Assembly (NCBI RefSeq): GCF_000714435.1
Contig: NZ_JJMW01000015.1
Coordinates: 142,698-206,697 of the forward strand
Direction: 5' to 3'
DNA from: Exiguobacterium alkaliphilum 12/1
GTDB taxonomy: Bacteria; Bacillota; Bacilli; Exiguobacteriales; Exiguobacteriaceae
Length of the DNA stretch: 64,000 bases
The notes under the pieces are model-generated. The model made no database searches. It saw only the letters and a program-made list of their open reading frames with translations, and was not told the origin of the DNA. A program made the position numbers and the translations under genes. Numbering within the stretch: position 1 is the first letter of the stretch; each line of letters opens with the position of its first letter. Positions 1-8,363 of the stretch are shown in pieces.

Positions 1-1925
1 CCATCGAGAGCCGGCGTGACAATGGTCGTTCCGTCCGATTGTATGGCGAGACGTCAGGGGCGAACGGGGTTTTAGTCGGACGTGATGTGGCGCTCGGCCG
101 TCCGGGAGAGACGTGTCTCGTCACGTTCGAGCCGGATGCGTTCGCACCGCTCCGAAACGTCGGCGGGTTCGATGAAATGGCGTGGGCGAAAGGGGCAGGC
201 CTTTCATTCAAGGGAAGACAAGTCACCGTTCACGCCTGTCGTCCGACGGCAGGCGTGGACGGGGCGATGCTTCGGTTCAAAGAGAGACAATTGGCACGCA
301 TCGAGGCGACGTATCGGGCCGATGTTGCGTTGTATATGGAGGCGCTTTTGTTTGGAGAAGGACGATTGTTGGATGAAGAAACCTCGTTTTCGTATCGGGT
401 CACGGGGCTGTTGCATCTGCTCGTCATTTCGGGGTCACACATCGCCATGCTCGTCCTCGCGTTCAAATGGCTGCTATCTCCTCTCCCGTTCCATCGAGAG
501 ACGAAGATCCTCCTTATCGTCTTGATTGTGACGGCGTTCGGCTGGTTGACCGGCTTTTCACCGCCGGTCGCGCGCGCCGTCCTCGTCGCCGACATGGTGC
601 TGATTCTTTCCTTGTTCGGCTATTCGGTCCGTGACCCGATGCGTCTCCTCAGCTGGTGTGGGGCGGGACTGCTCGCACTTCAACCTTACTTGTTGTTCAA
701 TCTTGGGTTCCAGCTTACCGTTGGGATGACGCTCTTTTTGATTGTGACGCGTGCGCTGTGGACGAACGTCCTCAGTCTGGCGATTTACGCGCAATGGGTC
801 GGATTGATTTTGTTATGGCACGTTCAACCGGTCATCTCGGTCGTGGCGCCACTCTACAACGTCGTCGTCGCAATCCTCCTTTCGTGGGTGATCATTCCTC
901 TCGCTCTCCTGTCGTATCTGATGCCATTCTATGAACCGTGGCTTCATCCGGTACTCGATGGGTTGCACGGGACGTTCTCGCTTCATAATATGTACAAGCC
1001 TTGGATCCCGCTCCATGAGCTGACCGTTTGGGGTTCGTTCGGGCTCGCTTCCGGACTTTGGGTCGGGTTGCTCCTGCTCGAGCGGCGCCGTTGGATTGGG
1101 TGGGGTGTCGCCTTTCTCACGCTCGGTGTCGTCACCTGGACGGCCGAATATAAAGAGCAGGGGCGAGTCACATTTTTAGACGTCGGGCAAGGTGACGCCA
1201 TCGTCGTCGAGACGGACGGTCTCACGGGCGTGATTGACGTCGGCGGGGTATTCCATGACCCATCGGTACAGAAACGCTCGACGTTCGACCCGGGAGCAGA
1301 CGTCGTCGCGCCTTACTTGTGGAAGCGGGGCGAGCGGGAAATCGATTTCTTGTTGTTGACCCATGCCGATCACGACCATACGGGTGGGTTAGAAGGGGTG
1401 CTTGATTCGATTCAAGTAAAGGAGGTATGGCTAGCGGCCGAGGCGACCGATTTGGAGAAGCGGAACGATTTGTTAGCGAAGCTCGAGACAAGGGACGTCC
1501 CGGTCCGTTACGTTCGTTCAGGCGACCGACCTTATCCGTGGCTTTGGATTGTCAGTCCGTCGGAGCGGAAAGCAGATGAAAATGCCAATTCGGTTTCGGC
1601 CTATTTAGCGGTCGGTGGGATGACGTACTTATTGACGGGTGACTTACCGGAAGCGGGGGAAGCCACTCTCCCGACTGTCGACGTTGATGTGTTCAAACTC
1701 GGCCATCATGGCTCGGACACGTCGTCGAGCGAGGCACTAGTAAACCGGATCGATCCGGAATGGGTCGTGGCGAGCGTCGGCAGGAACAACCGTTACGGGC
1801 ATCCGCATCCAGACGTCTTGGCGCGACTTGTCGGCAGGCGCGTGCTACGGACGGATGAGGACGGGATGATCGTATGTGAACGTGGCGCTTGCCGAGGGAT
1901 CGTGGAAACGAAGGTCAGTCGATGA
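1..1925 (+). CDS. comEC: ComEC/Rec2 DNA uptake channel (5' end outside window)
   Basis: Membrane channel that carries single-stranded DNA into the cytoplasm during natural transformation. The frame is open to the first bases of the window, so the gene is cut at its 5' end; the TTG at 39 is only the first in-frame start inside the window. The competence core is seen at about residues 125-140 (counted from 39) with the motif VISGSHIAML, followed by several hydrophobic segments. A C-terminal metallo-beta-lactamase-like domain starts near residue 375 (FLDVGQGDA), with THADHDHTGG near 440 and LGHHGSD near 553. At least 628 residues remain of a family that usually has about 700-800. The histidine/aspartate cluster of the C-terminal domain is intact, which in this family suggests a nuclease-competent form. 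No other competence gene is visible. Confidence 0.95.
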   Translation, partial: IESRRDNGRSVRLYGETSGANGVLVGRDVALGRPGETCLVTFEPDAFAPLRNVGGFDEMAWAKGAGLSFKGRQVTVHACRPTAGVDGAMLRFKERQLARIEATYRADVALYMEALLFGEGRLLDEETSFSYRVTGLLHLLVISGSHIAMLVLAFKWLLSPLPFHRETKILLIVLIVTAFGWLTGFSPPVARAVLVADMVLILSLFGYSVRDPMRLLSWCGAGLLALQPYLLFNLGFQLTVGMTLFLIVTRALWTNVLSLAIYAQWVGLILLWHVQPVISVVAPLYNVVVAILLSWVIIPLALLSYLMPFYEPWLHPVLDGLHGTFSLHNMYKPWIPLHELTVWGSFGLASGLWVGLLLLERRRWIGWGVAFLTLGVVTWTAEYKEQGRVTFLDVGQGDAIVVETDGLTGVIDVGGVFHDPSVQKRSTFDPGADVVAPYLWKRGEREIDFLLLTHADHDHTGGLEGVLDSIQVKEVWLAAEATDLEKRNDLLAKLETRDVPVRYVRSGDRPYPWLWIVSPSERKADENANSVSAYLAVGGMTYLLTGDLPEAGEATLPTVDVDVFKLGHHGSDTSSSEALVNRIDPEWVVASVGRNNRYGHPHPDVLARLVGRRVLRTDEDGMIVCERGACRGIVETKVSR

Positions 1926-1943
1926 AATGTATGATAAACTAAA

Positions 1944-1972
1944 AAACGATTGCTCCCCCGGGGCAATCGTTT
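1944..1972. terminator. Bidirectional terminator between comEC and yqzM
   Basis: Ten-base arms AAACGATTGC (1944-1953) and GCAATCGTTT (1963-1972) form a hairpin. The run of A just before it becomes a T tract on the minus strand, so it mainly ends yqzM and can also serve comEC. Confidence 0.75.
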
Positions 1973-1978
1973 CGTAGC

Positions 1979-2143
1979 TTATAAGCTTAAGAACTTGATG
2001 AGGACGCCAATCGCGAATAGCGTGAAGAAAAAGCCGAACGGTACGATGAAGCCGATCGCTGAATCGATGGCATCGTTTCGTTTGCATTGGACATCGTTCT
2101 CAAACGGGTTTTCGCTTGGTGGGCGAACAGAGTTAATATGCAT
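1979..2143 (-). CDS. yqzM: YqzM family small membrane protein
   Basis: A 54-residue protein with one hydrophobic segment near the C terminus. The segment KRNDAIDSAIGFIV is nearly the same as in Bacillus YqzM, which lies at this same place, convergent to comEC and beside holA. The start ATG (complement of 2141-2143) has an AGGAGGG ribosome binding site just upstream, which argues against longer versions of the frame. It carries a longer N-terminal tail than the Bacillus protein (about ten extra residues with SVRPPSENPF). The function of the family is unknown. It is probably membrane-bound because of the final hydrophobic stretch of roughly 20 residues. It is divergent from holA, with the shared promoter region in 2144-2243. 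Confidence 0.85.
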   Translation of the reverse strand: MHINSVRPPSENPFENDVQCKRNDAIDSAIGFIVPFGFFFTLFAIGVLIKFLSL

Positions 2144-2243
2144 AGTGAGTCCCTCCTTGAAATGGTTCCGTCCTAAGTATAGCGAATCGTTGAAGGATAA
2201 TCTATGTTTTAGATAAGAATAAATTGTGAAAGTGGTGTGTGTT

Positions 2244-3245
2244 TTGAATGAACCCTGGCTCCATAACGGCAAAGTAGCCAACGTGTACGTCTTGTTCGGG
2301 ACGGAGAAGTATCTGCTCGATTCGTGGGAGAAAGAAATCGTCAAGGCGGCCAACCCGTCCGGCGACCAGTTCGACGTGATGCGACTCGACTTACAAGAGA
2401 CGGCGCTCGATACGGCACTCGACGAGGCGGAGACGGTCCCGTTCTTCAGCGATTATCGGACGGTCGTCGTGAAAAACGCCCAGTTTTTGACCGGCGCGAA
2501 AGAGAAACAAAAGCAAAATGTCGAACGGTTGACGGAATATTTGTTGCAGCCGGCACCGTACGCCGTGCTCGTCTTCATCATCGAGACAGAAAAACTCGAT
2601 GAGCGTAAAAAAGTCGTCAAGCGCTTAAAAGAACGGGCCATCGTCCTCGAGGCGAAAAAGCCGAGCCAGACGGAGCTGATGCGTTACGTCGGTGACGAAC
2701 TGAATCGACGTGGGCAAAAGATGGACCGCTCGACCGTCGAGCGACTTTTGTTCTTATGCCATGATGATTGGGGGAAACTCGTACGCGAGCTCGAGAAGTT
2801 GCAACTGTATGCGAGTGATGGTAGCGAGATCCCGCTCGAAATCGTCAACGATCTCGTCCCTCGAACGCTTGAAGACAATGTGTTCCAACTGTCCGAATTT
2901 TTAGTCGCCCGGCGTGCCGACGCGGCGCTACGGCTCGTCCGTGATTTAGAGAAACAAGGTCAGGAGTTGATTGGGCTCTTGTCGCTTCTCGCCCGTCAGT
3001 ACCGGAACATGTATTTGACGAAGCAGCTGACGGAAAAAGGATATGGGGAAAAACAAATCGCGTCAAAGATTGGGGCGCATCCGTACACAGTGAAGCTGGC
3101 CGGGCAAGCGAGCCGGAACTTCACGGAGGCGCAGCTCGCCGCGGCGCTGACGATGATTGCCGATGCAGATGAGTCGATGAAGACCGGTCGTGGCGATAAA
3201 CAAATCGTCTTCGATACGCTCGTCTGTCAGTTGACGCTCGTGTGA
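2244..3245 (+). CDS. holA: DNA polymerase III delta subunit
   Basis: Delta subunit of the clamp loader, which opens the beta clamp and loads it on DNA with delta' and tau. The product has about 333 residues, normal for the family (YqeN type). The N-terminal segment NVYVLFGTEKYLL matches the start of the first domain, where the P-loop of true AAA+ proteins is degenerate. The C-terminal half (LLSLLARQYRNM) is the helical collar domain. Two starts are possible: GTG 2226 without a ribosome site, and TTG 2244 with AGTGGTG six bases upstream; I prefer TTG 2244. An acetyltransferase gene follows nine bases after the stop, so the two are probably one transcript. Confidence 0.92.
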   Translation: MNEPWLHNGKVANVYVLFGTEKYLLDSWEKEIVKAANPSGDQFDVMRLDLQETALDTALDEAETVPFFSDYRTVVVKNAQFLTGAKEKQKQNVERLTEYLLQPAPYAVLVFIIETEKLDERKKVVKRLKERAIVLEAKKPSQTELMRYVGDELNRRGQKMDRSTVERLLFLCHDDWGKLVRELEKLQLYASDGSEIPLEIVNDLVPRTLEDNVFQLSEFLVARRADAALRLVRDLEKQGQELIGLLSLLARQYRNMYLTKQLTEKGYGEKQIASKIGAHPYTVKLAGQASRNFTEAQLAAALTMIADADESMKTGRGDKQIVFDTLVCQLTLV

Positions 3246-3254
3246 GGTGAGAAA

Positions 3255-3689
3255 ATGAGTTTACGACAAGTGGAACTTGAAGATGTGATTCCGCTCAGGC
3301 ATGAAGTGCTCAGACCGGGTCAGATGCGGGAGACGTGTTATTTTGAAGGGGATGACAACGAGACGACACGCCATTTCGCTTGGGTCGAGGACGGTCAGGT
3401 GTTGTCGATCGCGACCGTGATGGAAGCAGGGCGTGACGTCGACGGGAAGACAGTGCCGTACCAACTGCGGGGGATGGCGACCGACCCGGCCTCCGCCGGG
3501 CAAGGGATTGGCTCGTCGTTTTTACAGGCGCTGCACGAAACGGTCAACGACTCGTGGTGGTGCAACGCCCGCGAAGTCGCCGTGCGCTTCTATGAACGGA
3601 ACGGCCTCGTCGTCGTCGGTGAGCCGTTCGAAATTCCCGGGATTGGGACGCATTACGTCATGGTATACGAAAAAACAGCCGGCTCCTGA
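3255..3689 (+). CDS. GNAT family N-acetyltransferase
   Basis: A 144-residue GNAT fold protein. The acetyl-CoA pyrophosphate-binding motif is seen as RGMATDPASAGQGIGSS near residues 72-90 (Q-x-x-G-x-G core), and the C-terminal YERNGLVVVGEPFE strand-helix is typical for the superfamily. The ATG at 3255 follows a GAGGTGAG site that overlaps the end of holA, so translation is probably coupled. The substrate cannot be read from the sequence. The gene overlaps the rpsT terminator hairpin at its 3' end. Comparable small acetyltransferases are scattered in Bacilli, and this one is not part of the conserved Bacillus backbone here, so its link to holA may be only positional. Confidence 0.85.
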   Translation: MSLRQVELEDVIPLRHEVLRPGQMRETCYFEGDDNETTRHFAWVEDGQVLSIATVMEAGRDVDGKTVPYQLRGMATDPASAGQGIGSSFLQALHETVNDSWWCNAREVAVRFYERNGLVVVGEPFEIPGIGTHYVMVYEKTAGS

Positions 3690-3703
3690 TGGAGGCGGCT
3701 GTT
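3674..3703 (-). terminator. rpsT terminator
   Basis: Arms at 3674-3686 and 3691-3703 (core CAGCCG / CGGCTG) form a hairpin. Read on the minus strand it is followed by a T tract. It overlaps the last codons of the acetyltransferase gene. Confidence 0.75.
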
Positions 3704-3719
3704 CCGGTTTGATCTCTAA

Positions 3720-3980
3720 TTAGAGAGCTGCGATGCGAGCTGCGAGACGTGATTTGTCACGGCCAGCTTTGTTTTGGTGGATAAGACCTTTTGCTGCAGC
3801 TTTGTCGATTTTCTTCGTAGCGAGGACGAAAGCTTCTTGAGCAGCTTCTTTGTTTCCTTCGAGTACGAGAGCGTCAACACGTTTTACTGCTGTACGCATT
3901 GCTGCTTTCTCTTGCGAGTTTGCGACGCGACGCTTTTCAGAAGTTTTTGCACGTTTGATTGCTGATTTGATGTTTGCCAT
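3720..3980 (-). CDS. rpsT: 30S ribosomal protein S20
   Basis: Small-subunit protein S20, which binds 16S rRNA early in assembly. The 86 residues are highly basic and rich in alanine and lysine ([18 protein letters not shown] start, typical for the family). The ATG is preceded by an AGGAGGTGACA ribosome site. It is transcribed alone on the minus strand, divergent from lepA. In Bacillus gpr and spoIIP lie between rpsT and lepA; here there is only a 219-base intergenic region. Codon use is highly biased, as expected for an abundant ribosomal protein. Confidence 0.97.
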   Translation of the reverse strand: MANIKSAIKRAKTSEKRRVANSQEKAAMRTAVKRVDALVLEGNKEAAQEAFVLATKKIDKAAAKGLIHQNKAGRDKSRLAARIAAL

Positions 3981-4053
3981 TGTTTGTCACCTCCTGAAAC
4001 AAGAAAGTGTATGTTCTCATTACTTCAAGTAATCATTCAACAGAACAAGCACA

Positions 4054-4082
4054 ATTGTAGCAAACGCTTATTTGAAAAGCAA
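4054..4082 (-). promoter_or_regulatory. Probable sigma-A promoter of rpsT
   Basis: On the minus strand TTGCTT (complement of 4077-4082), a 17-base spacer and TACAAT (complement of 4054-4059). The -10 is strong and the -35 fair. Confidence 0.5.
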
Positions 4083-4133
4083 CCACTTGATGATTATTCT
4101 GAAAACTATATGTGGTATTGTTGTAGTAGGTCG

Positions 4134-4162
4134 TACACATACACTTAAGATTTTGATATAAT
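4134..4162 (+). promoter_or_regulatory. Sigma-A promoter of lepA
   Basis: TACACA at 4134-4139, a 17-base spacer and a perfect TATAAT at 4157-4162, about 38 bases before the lepA start. Confidence 0.7.
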
Positions 4163-4199
4163 GACACGGTATGCATGAGAAGGATAGGTGAACCCATAT

Positions 4200-6023
4200 A
4201 TGAACAACAAAGAATTAGAGAATCGTCAGAAGAAGATTCGCAACTTTTCCATCATCGCTCACATCGATCATGGAAAGTCGACGCTCGCTGACCGGATTCT
4301 TGAGAAGACGGGTGCGCTCACGGCGCGCGAGATGAAAGAACAGACGCTTGATGCGATGGACCTTGAACGTGAGCGCGGTATCACGATTAAGTTGAACGCC
4401 GTCAAGTTGAACTATACGGCTAAAGACGGGGAAGAGTATATCCTTCATTTGATCGATACACCGGGCCACGTCGATTTCACGTATGAAGTATCACGCTCGC
4501 TCGCGGCGTGTGAAGGGGCCGTCCTCGTCGTGGACGCGGCCCAAGGAATCGAAGCACAGACGCTCGCGAACGTCTACCTCGCATTAGATAACGACCTTGA
4601 AATCATCCCGGTCATCAACAAAATTGATTTGCCGTCAGCCGACGTCGAGCGCGTGCGCCAAGAGATTGAGGACGTGATTGGTCTTGACGCGAGTGATGCC
4701 GTACCGGCTTCAGCGAAAGCCGGGATCGGGATTGAAGAGATTCTCGAGCAAATTGTCGAGCTCGTCCCGGCACCGACGGGCGATCCGTCTGCGCCGCTTC
4801 AAGCCCTCATCTTCGACTCGTACTATGACGCCTATCGCGGTGTCGTCGCCTCGATTCGAATCGTCAACGGTTCGGTCAAAGTCGGAGACAAGGTGCAAAT
4901 GATGTCGACCGGTAAATCGTTCGAAGTCACAGACCTCGGCGTCTCGACCCCAAAACCGGTGTCGGTGAAAGAGTTGAACGTCGGAGACGTTGGGACATTG
5001 TCAGCGTCGATCAAGACGGTCGGCGACGTTCGCGTCGGTGACACGATCACACTCGCGAAAAACCCAGCGACGGATCAACTCCCAGGTTATCGGAAGATGA
5101 ACCCGATGGTGTACTGCGGTCTTTATCCGATCGATGCGGCGAAGTATAACGATTTACGTGAAGCGCTCGAGCGCCTCCAATTGTCGGATGCGGCACTCGA
5201 ATTTGAGCCCGAGACGTCACAAGCACTCGGTTTCGGTTTCCGTAGCGGTTTCCTCGGCATGCTCCACATGGAAATCATCCAAGAGCGGATTGAGCGAGAG
5301 TTCGGGATTGACTTGATTACGACGGCACCGTCGGTTATTTATCACGTCACGACGACGTCAGGCGACGTCATCCACGTCGATAACCCATCGAAGATGCCAG
5401 AACAACAAAAGATCGAGACGATTGAAGAGCCGTACGTCAAAGCGGCCATCATGACGCCGAACGACTATGTCGGCGCCATCATGGAGCTCTGCCAGAAGAA
5501 ACGTGGGACGTTCATCGATATGCAGTATATCGACACGACACGCGTCAAAATCACGTACGAGATTCCATTGAGTGAAATTGTCTACGACTTCTTCGATCAG
5601 TTGAAGTCGAGCACGAAAGGCTATGCCTCGCTCGATTACGAGTTGATCGGCTATCGTCCGTCACGCCTCGTCAAGATGGACATCCTTTTGAACAACGAAG
5701 TCGTCGATGCACTCAGCTTTATCGTTCACCGCGATTTCGCGTACGAGCGTGGGAAAGTCATCGTCGAGAAGTTGAAGGCGCTCATCCCGCGGATGCAGTT
5801 CGAGGTACCGGTCCAAGCAGCGGTCGGGACGAAGATTGTCGCCCGTTCGACGATCAAGGCGCTCCGCAAGAACGTCCTCGCGAAATGTTACGGCGGGGAC
5901 ATCTCGCGGAAGCGGAAGCTTCTTGAGAAGCAAAAAGAAGGTAAAAAGCGCATGAAGATGGTTGGATCTGTCGAAGTGCCGCAAGAAGCGTTCATGTCTG
6001 TCTTGTCGATGGACGAAGAATAA
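4200..6023 (+). CDS. lepA: Translation elongation factor 4 (LepA)
   Basis: Ribosome-associated GTPase of the EF-G/EF-4 family, which acts on stalled or misplaced ribosomes and in 30S biogenesis. The G1 motif AHIDHGKST is at residues 20-28, DTPGH near 85 and NKID near 139. The C-terminal LepA-specific domain ends with a basic stretch ([20 protein letters not shown]). The product has 607 residues from ATG 4200, the usual length. GTG 4188 is an in-frame alternative with an AAGG site; ATG 4200 is supported by a GATAGGTGA site and by the family N terminus. It has its own promoter and terminator, so it is probably a single-gene unit. Confidence 0.97.
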   Translation: MNNKELENRQKKIRNFSIIAHIDHGKSTLADRILEKTGALTAREMKEQTLDAMDLERERGITIKLNAVKLNYTAKDGEEYILHLIDTPGHVDFTYEVSRSLAACEGAVLVVDAAQGIEAQTLANVYLALDNDLEIIPVINKIDLPSADVERVRQEIEDVIGLDASDAVPASAKAGIGIEEILEQIVELVPAPTGDPSAPLQALIFDSYYDAYRGVVASIRIVNGSVKVGDKVQMMSTGKSFEVTDLGVSTPKPVSVKELNVGDVGTLSASIKTVGDVRVGDTITLAKNPATDQLPGYRKMNPMVYCGLYPIDAAKYNDLREALERLQLSDAALEFEPETSQALGFGFRSGFLGMLHMEIIQERIEREFGIDLITTAPSVIYHVTTTSGDVIHVDNPSKMPEQQKIETIEEPYVKAAIMTPNDYVGAIMELCQKKRGTFIDMQYIDTTRVKITYEIPLSEIVYDFFDQLKSSTKGYASLDYELIGYRPSRLVKMDILLNNEVVDALSFIVHRDFAYERGKVIVEKLKALIPRMQFEVPVQAAVGTKIVARSTIKALRKNVLAKCYGGDISRKRKLLEKQKEGKKRMKMVGSVEVPQEAFMSVLSMDEE

Positions 6024-6028
6024 CCGTT

Positions 6029-6060
6029 CGCCCTTATCAAACGATAAGGGCGATTTTTTT
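6029..6060 (+). terminator. lepA terminator
   Basis: Perfect ten-base arms CGCCCTTATC (6029-6038) and GATAAGGGCG (6043-6052) followed by seven T. Confidence 0.92.
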
Positions 6061-6130
6061 GATTTGGCAGGATATGGGGAAGGCGATACGGAATAGTACC
6101 CACTTACAGAAAAATAGAGGAGGAGAAGCA

Positions 6131-7201
6131 GTGCCGACTTATAATTTTTCAGCCGGTCCGGGGATGTTGCCCGCACCGGTGTTGGAAGAAGTACAATCAC
6201 AACTTCTTTCCTATAAAGAAAGCGGCGTCTCGATCGTCGAGATGAGCCATCGTTCTTCGGCATTCATCGAAGTGGCAAGGGAACTCGAGCACCGGCTTCG
6301 CCGTTTGATGCACATTCCAGACACGTACGCCGTCCTGTTCCTTCAAGGTGGGGCGACGCTCCAGTTCTCGATGGTCCCGATGAATCTGGGCAAATCGGGC
6401 CGCTTCGCCTATCTCGACAGCGGGACGTGGTCGAAGAAGGCGATTCAAGACGCAAGCCGGTTCGGTGATGTCGTCCTTGCGGGTAGTTCGACGGCAACAA
6501 CGTATGGGACGATTCCAGTTTGGCCGGAATCGATTCAAGACGTCGACTATCTTCATTTAACGTTGAACAACACGATTGAAGGTACCCGCTACACCGCGCT
6601 TCCTGAGACGAACGTCCCGCTTGTCGCCGACGTCTCGTCCAACATTCTGGCGGAAGCGATTGACGTCGAGCGCTTCGGCCTCATCTACGCCGGTGCCCAG
6701 AAGAACATCGGGCCGGCCGGGTTGACGCTCGTCGTCATCCGTCGCGATTTGATTGTCGAACGTGACCTGCCGTCATATCTCGCTTACAGCAAACACGTCG
6801 ATACGCTCTTGAACACCCCGGCGACGTTCAGTCTCTATGTCGCCGAACGGGTCCTCGCTTGGATTGAAGCGGAGGGGGGCGTTTCGGAGATGGAGCGCCG
6901 CAACCGCGAGAAGAGCGAGCGATTGTATCACGCGCTCGATACGTCATCATTGTTCCGTCCGATTGTGACCGATACGACGTGCCGCTCGTTGACGAACATC
7001 CCGTTCACGACGGGGGATGACGTCACGGACGAGGCGTTCCGGAAGTTTGCAGAAATGCGCGGGTTGATTGAACTCGGCGGCCACCGGTCGGTCGGCGGGT
7101 TGCGGGCGAGCCTATACAATGCGATGCCGCTCGAAGGCGTCAATCGCTTGATTGAAACGATGCAAGAGTTTGAACAGGGGGGACACGATGTTTCATATTA
7201 A
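6131..7201 (+). CDS. serC: Phosphoserine aminotransferase
   Basis: PLP enzyme that converts 3-phosphohydroxypyruvate and glutamate to phosphoserine and 2-oxoglutarate in serine synthesis. The start YNFSAGPGMLP is the family signature. The PLP-binding lysine is Lys191 in GAQKNIGPAG. It has 356 residues, the usual length. The GTG at 6131 has a perfect AGGAGG seven bases upstream; longer frames start inside the lepA terminator and can be dismissed. It overlaps serA by 14 bases, and a DUF1015 gene follows, so all three are one operon. Bacillus subtilis does not have this operon at this place; it is an insertion between lepA and hemW. Confidence 0.95.
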   Translation: MPTYNFSAGPGMLPAPVLEEVQSQLLSYKESGVSIVEMSHRSSAFIEVARELEHRLRRLMHIPDTYAVLFLQGGATLQFSMVPMNLGKSGRFAYLDSGTWSKKAIQDASRFGDVVLAGSSTATTYGTIPVWPESIQDVDYLHLTLNNTIEGTRYTALPETNVPLVADVSSNILAEAIDVERFGLIYAGAQKNIGPAGLTLVVIRRDLIVERDLPSYLAYSKHVDTLLNTPATFSLYVAERVLAWIEAEGGVSEMERRNREKSERLYHALDTSSLFRPIVTDTTCRSLTNIPFTTGDDVTDEAFRKFAEMRGLIELGGHRSVGGLRASLYNAMPLEGVNRLIETMQEFEQGGHDVSY

Positions 7202-8351
7202 AACGTATAATCAAATCGCACAGGAAGGACTCAATCGCTTCGAACCGAGCGAATATGCCCTCAATGCGTCGGAGCAGGCGGACGCCTGGGTCATCCGGAG
7301 CCATGACGTGCACGAGGCGGAGATTCCGCCTTACCTGCTCGCTATCGCCCGCGCTGGAGCCGGGGTGAACAACTTGCCGCTCGAACGGCTGGCCCGTCAA
7401 GGCGTCGTCGTGTTTCACACCCCGGGAGCGAATGCGAACGCGGTGAAAGAACTCGTGCTCGCGAGCATGCTTTTGTCGGTCCGGCCAATTTTACAAGGCG
7501 TCCGTTGGGTCAACGAGCATACGTTCAACAGCCAGACGCTCCTTGATCGGGCGATGGAAGACGAAAAACGTAAGTTCGTCGGGGCGGAGCTTCGAGGTAA
7601 GAAAGTCGGCATCGTCGGCCTCGGGGCAATCGGCTCGGCGCTCGCGAGCGACTTGATTCAGCTCGGTGTCGACGTCGTCGGATACGACCCGCATCTATCG
7701 GTCGATGGGGCGTGGAACGTCTCCAAGCAAGTGAAACGGGCGCGGCACGTGAGCGAACTGCTCGCCGATATCGACCTGTTGTCCATCCATATGCCGCTCA
7801 CGGCAGATACACGTGGCATCATCGACGCCTCATGGTTCAATCAAATGAAGCCGAGAACGACCGTGTTGAACTTTGCGCGCGGTGAGCTCGTGAACGATTC
7901 CGACTTGTTGGACGCGCTCGATGGGAACGTCGAGACGTACATCACCGACTTCCCGAAACAACAGCTTCTCGGACATCCGCGGATTGTCGCATTCCCACAT
8001 CTCGGGGCGTCGACGAAAGAGTCGGAAGTGAACTGTGCCGTCCAGGCGGTCGACACGTTGAAATCGTATTTGGAGACCGGCAACATCCGCCACTCGGCGA
8101 ACTTTCCGGACACCGAACTGCCGTACATCGGCAAGCGCCGTCTGGCCGTCCTCCATCTAAATGTCCCGAACATGGTCGGCCAAATCGCGAGCCGACTCGC
8201 TGAGAACGGAATCAACATCGACAACATGGTGAACCGGAGTCGAGGGGACGTGGCATATACGTTAATTGATATCGATAATCACCAGAACGAGAAACTGTCG
8301 GTCCACACGCTTTATGAGATCGAGGGCGTCATGCGCGTCCGTGAATTTTGA
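7188..8351 (+). CDS. serA: D-3-phosphoglycerate dehydrogenase, short form with ACT domain
   Basis: First enzyme of serine synthesis, oxidising 3-phosphoglycerate with NAD. A Rossmann motif VGIVGLGAIGSALA lies near residues 139-152. The catalytic arginine is in LNFARGELVND and the catalytic histidine in FPHLGAST. The last ~75 residues (VLHLNVPNMVGQIASRLAEN onward) form an ACT domain, the usual site of serine feedback inhibition. At 387 residues it is the short type that lacks the extra allosteric substrate-binding domain of B. subtilis SerA. ATG 7188 has a GGGGGG site inside serC, so translation is coupled. The start is chosen over an upstream ATG lacking a ribosome site. Confidence 0.93.
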   Translation: MFHIKTYNQIAQEGLNRFEPSEYALNASEQADAWVIRSHDVHEAEIPPYLLAIARAGAGVNNLPLERLARQGVVVFHTPGANANAVKELVLASMLLSVRPILQGVRWVNEHTFNSQTLLDRAMEDEKRKFVGAELRGKKVGIVGLGAIGSALASDLIQLGVDVVGYDPHLSVDGAWNVSKQVKRARHVSELLADIDLLSIHMPLTADTRGIIDASWFNQMKPRTTVLNFARGELVNDSDLLDALDGNVETYITDFPKQQLLGHPRIVAFPHLGASTKESEVNCAVQAVDTLKSYLETGNIRHSANFPDTELPYIGKRRLAVLHLNVPNMVGQIASRLAENGINIDNMVNRSRGDVAYTLIDIDNHQNEKLSVHTLYEIEGVMRVREF

Positions 8352-8363
8352 GGAGGAATGACC

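Noticed and set aside
5661..6263. 200-codon open frame on the minus strand inside lepA
   Set aside because: It is antisense to a highly conserved gene, has no ribosome site, crosses the lepA terminator and looks like no known protein.
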